NCBI GenBank assembly: GCA_039105265.1
Contig: JAPFFF010000050.1
Span: 124,001 to 188,000 of the forward strand
From: Tritrichomonas musculus
Taxonomy: Eukaryota > Parabasalia > Tritrichomonadida > Tritrichomonadidae
Direction of reading: 5' to 3'
Length of the DNA stretch: 64,000 nt
Shown: positions 62,870 through 64,000 of the stretch, in pieces
Layout: each line of letters starts with the position of its first letter
How positions within the stretch are numbered: the stretch's first letter is position 1
Notes under the pieces: generated by a model
Databases searched by the model: none
What the model was told of the DNA's origin: nothing
Seen by the model: the letters and a program-made list of their open reading frames with translations, nothing else
Translations under genes and position numbers: made by a program

Positions 62870-63440
62870 ATCACGTTTTTGTTTTTCTTTATCGATTCAA
62901 TGACAATGTCGATTGGATTTGCGAAGAATCCAGCGCCGAGGAGTGTCAAAACCAATTTGTTAGATCCTGGACGGTTAGGATAAACCACTGAATTTTCCAA
63001 AGCCTGCAATTTCATAATTGTCTTCATTTGTGTAATCAAAAATTTCTTTATTCTGAAAAAGTTCACTTTTTGTGAGCTCTGGAAATTGACCTTTCAAAAT
63101 GGCCTTGCCATGAATGACTGGAATTGGTGTCCTTTCGAGTAAGTTAACTTCATACTCCAGTTGGCCAATAACATAGTAATCGCCAGTGTCTGCTTTGTAA
63201 TCTATAAAATAATGGGAGTTGGAATTGTAACTTTTTGAATTGTTTTTTTGGTTTATCAATTTTTTTGTGGCAAACAAGATATGTGCGGTAAAGTGTGGCA
63301 CCAAAAGTTGCAGTCGCAAATGCTGGTCCCTGGGTTGAATCTACAGCATATCCGGAAATGCCAATTTCAGCTGTCACATTACTAAAAGATTCAAGATTAT
63401 AATTAGAGGCTGAAAGAAATGTTGCCTCATTAAAAGATTG
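62870..63440 (-). pseudogene. Conserved TQGPA-motif protein, fragmented
   Basis: Three minus-strand frames hold successive parts of one protein. The first (63440 to about 63230) reads FNEATFLSASNYNLESFSNV then AEIGISGYAVDSTQGPAFAT and LYRTYLV. The second (about 63210-62995) reads HYFIDYKADTGDYYVIGQLE ... IFDYTNEDNYEIAGFGKF. The third (about 62995-62870) reads VVYPNRPGSNKLVLTLLGAG then FFANPIDIVIESIKKNK. Two frameshifts link them. The DSTQGPA...LYR.Y motif and the final VLTLLGAGFF stretch resemble a conserved family I recall from protists, possibly macrodomain-related, but I cannot name it. Neither a start codon nor a complete length is visible. Confidence 0.55.
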
Positions 63441-63920
63441 ATAATAGGAGGAAAAGATATAAAATTCAAGTAATTAAAATTATATTTTATTTTTTAATTC
63501 AAATAATTTTGAAATATTTTATTTATTTCTCAATATTATGTAAGATATTAATAAAAATTATCAAAAATGGTTTCCTAAAAATTATTTCAAACTTTAGATA
63601 TGTAGTGTATTTGTAAACAATGGTAAACTTTTCAATTTTTATTTATATATAAAAAATATTTAATATTTATCCTAAAAGATTCTTTAATATGATATGGTTT
63701 TTCTATAAAAATAAATTAATTTTAAGACTAATGGTTTTTATAATATATTTAATATAATTTTTATTTCATTTTTATAAGAATATAATCTCAAATTCTTATA
63801 TATAGTTTTTAAAAATTAACGTAATTTTTTATCAAATAAATACATTTATTTGAATTATCTATTGAATTTAATCTCACTTTTTCAAAATATTCATACAAAA
63901 AAAAAAAAAAAAAAAAAAAA
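63441..63920. other. Intergenic
   Basis: AT-rich DNA. TCATAC at 63891 followed by a poly-A tract (63897-63920) directly precedes the possible gene at the right edge; no other feature is seen. Confidence 0.4.
63891..63896 (+). promoter_or_regulatory. Candidate initiator at the right edge
   Basis: TCATAC fits the trichomonad TCA(+1)Y(T/A) initiator. It lies 25-30 bases before the ATG at 63921, separated only by A residues. Confidence 0.35.
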
Positions 63921-64000
63921 ATGATTTCCTTTTTCCTTGTTTCTTTTATTTCCCTAAATCAAAATTCAAAAAATAAAGTAAGTGATATCAAAAAACCATT
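63921..64000 (+). CDS. Possible 5' end of a secreted protein (partial)
   Basis: ATG at 63921 opens a frame that runs off the window end after 26 codons. Its first residues (MISFFLVSFISLNQ) look like a signal peptide, followed by a polar Asn/Lys/Ser-rich start of a mature protein. An initiator-like TCATAC precedes it. A GTAAGT at 63978 could be a 5' splice site, though introns are rare in this group. The product is unknown. Confidence 0.35.
   Translation, partial: MISFFLVSFISLNQNSKNKVSDIKKP

Overview
This is AT-rich eukaryotic DNA (mostly well above 70% A+T by eye) with intron-less genes. The families present point to a parabasalid, most likely a Tritrichomonas/Trichomonas-like protist: BspA-type leucine-rich-repeat proteins, ankyrin proteins with a long helical N-terminus, BTB proteins ending in an F5/8-type-C (discoidin) domain, Sel1-repeat kinases, Tc1/mariner transposons, and short start-proximal initiator-like YCA motifs. 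This assignment is an inference from gene families; no rRNA or species marker is present.

Layout. 1-2.7 kb: a perfect inverted repeat with 646-bp arms around a 1.4-kb spacer that holds a TA-flanked MITE. 3.7-7.4 kb: PPP-type Ser/Thr phosphatase (+), tRNA-Glu(TTC) (-), sugar transporter (-). 8-11.4 kb: decayed mariner transposase, BspA pseudogene, unidentified coding relic. 13.9-16.6 kb: intact membrane-anchored BspA protein. 16.8-22.3 kb: a mobile-element cluster dominated by a 4,345-bp hAT-like element with an exact 8-bp target duplication, no transposase and large tandem arrays, with smaller inverted-repeat elements on either side. 22.4-33.1 kb: BTB-discoidin gene, 830-aa ankyrin gene, lipase gene with one internal stop, a BTB-like/coiled-coil/six-ubiquitin-like-domain protein, cytosolic BspA gene. 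33.8-34.8 kb: palindromic satellite. 37-44 kb: second BTB-discoidin gene (one internal stop) and a 1,536-aa kinase-Sel1 protein. 45-51 kb: PP2C lacking its N-terminal half, full USP deubiquitinase, third BTB-discoidin gene (frameshifted). 51-54.5 kb: an ankyrin-BspA fusion gene in pieces. 54.5-59.8 kb: gene-poor, with relics, a degenerate ~25-bp repeat and a 1.46-kb TA-flanked element inside it. 59.8-61.4 kb: intact kinase with a coiled-coil tail. 62.9-63.4 kb: fragmented conserved gene. The right edge may hold the start of a secreted protein.

How the genes fit together. There are no operons. The conserved enzymes (phosphatase, transporter, USP, kinase) sit among fast-evolving families of surface, scaffold and ubiquitin-pathway proteins. 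Ubiquitin-related functions recur: USP, poly-UBL protein, and BTB proteins that may be Cullin-3 adaptors. Many expanded-family members are interrupted by a single TAA or indel, so recent gene death or sequencing error is a general theme.
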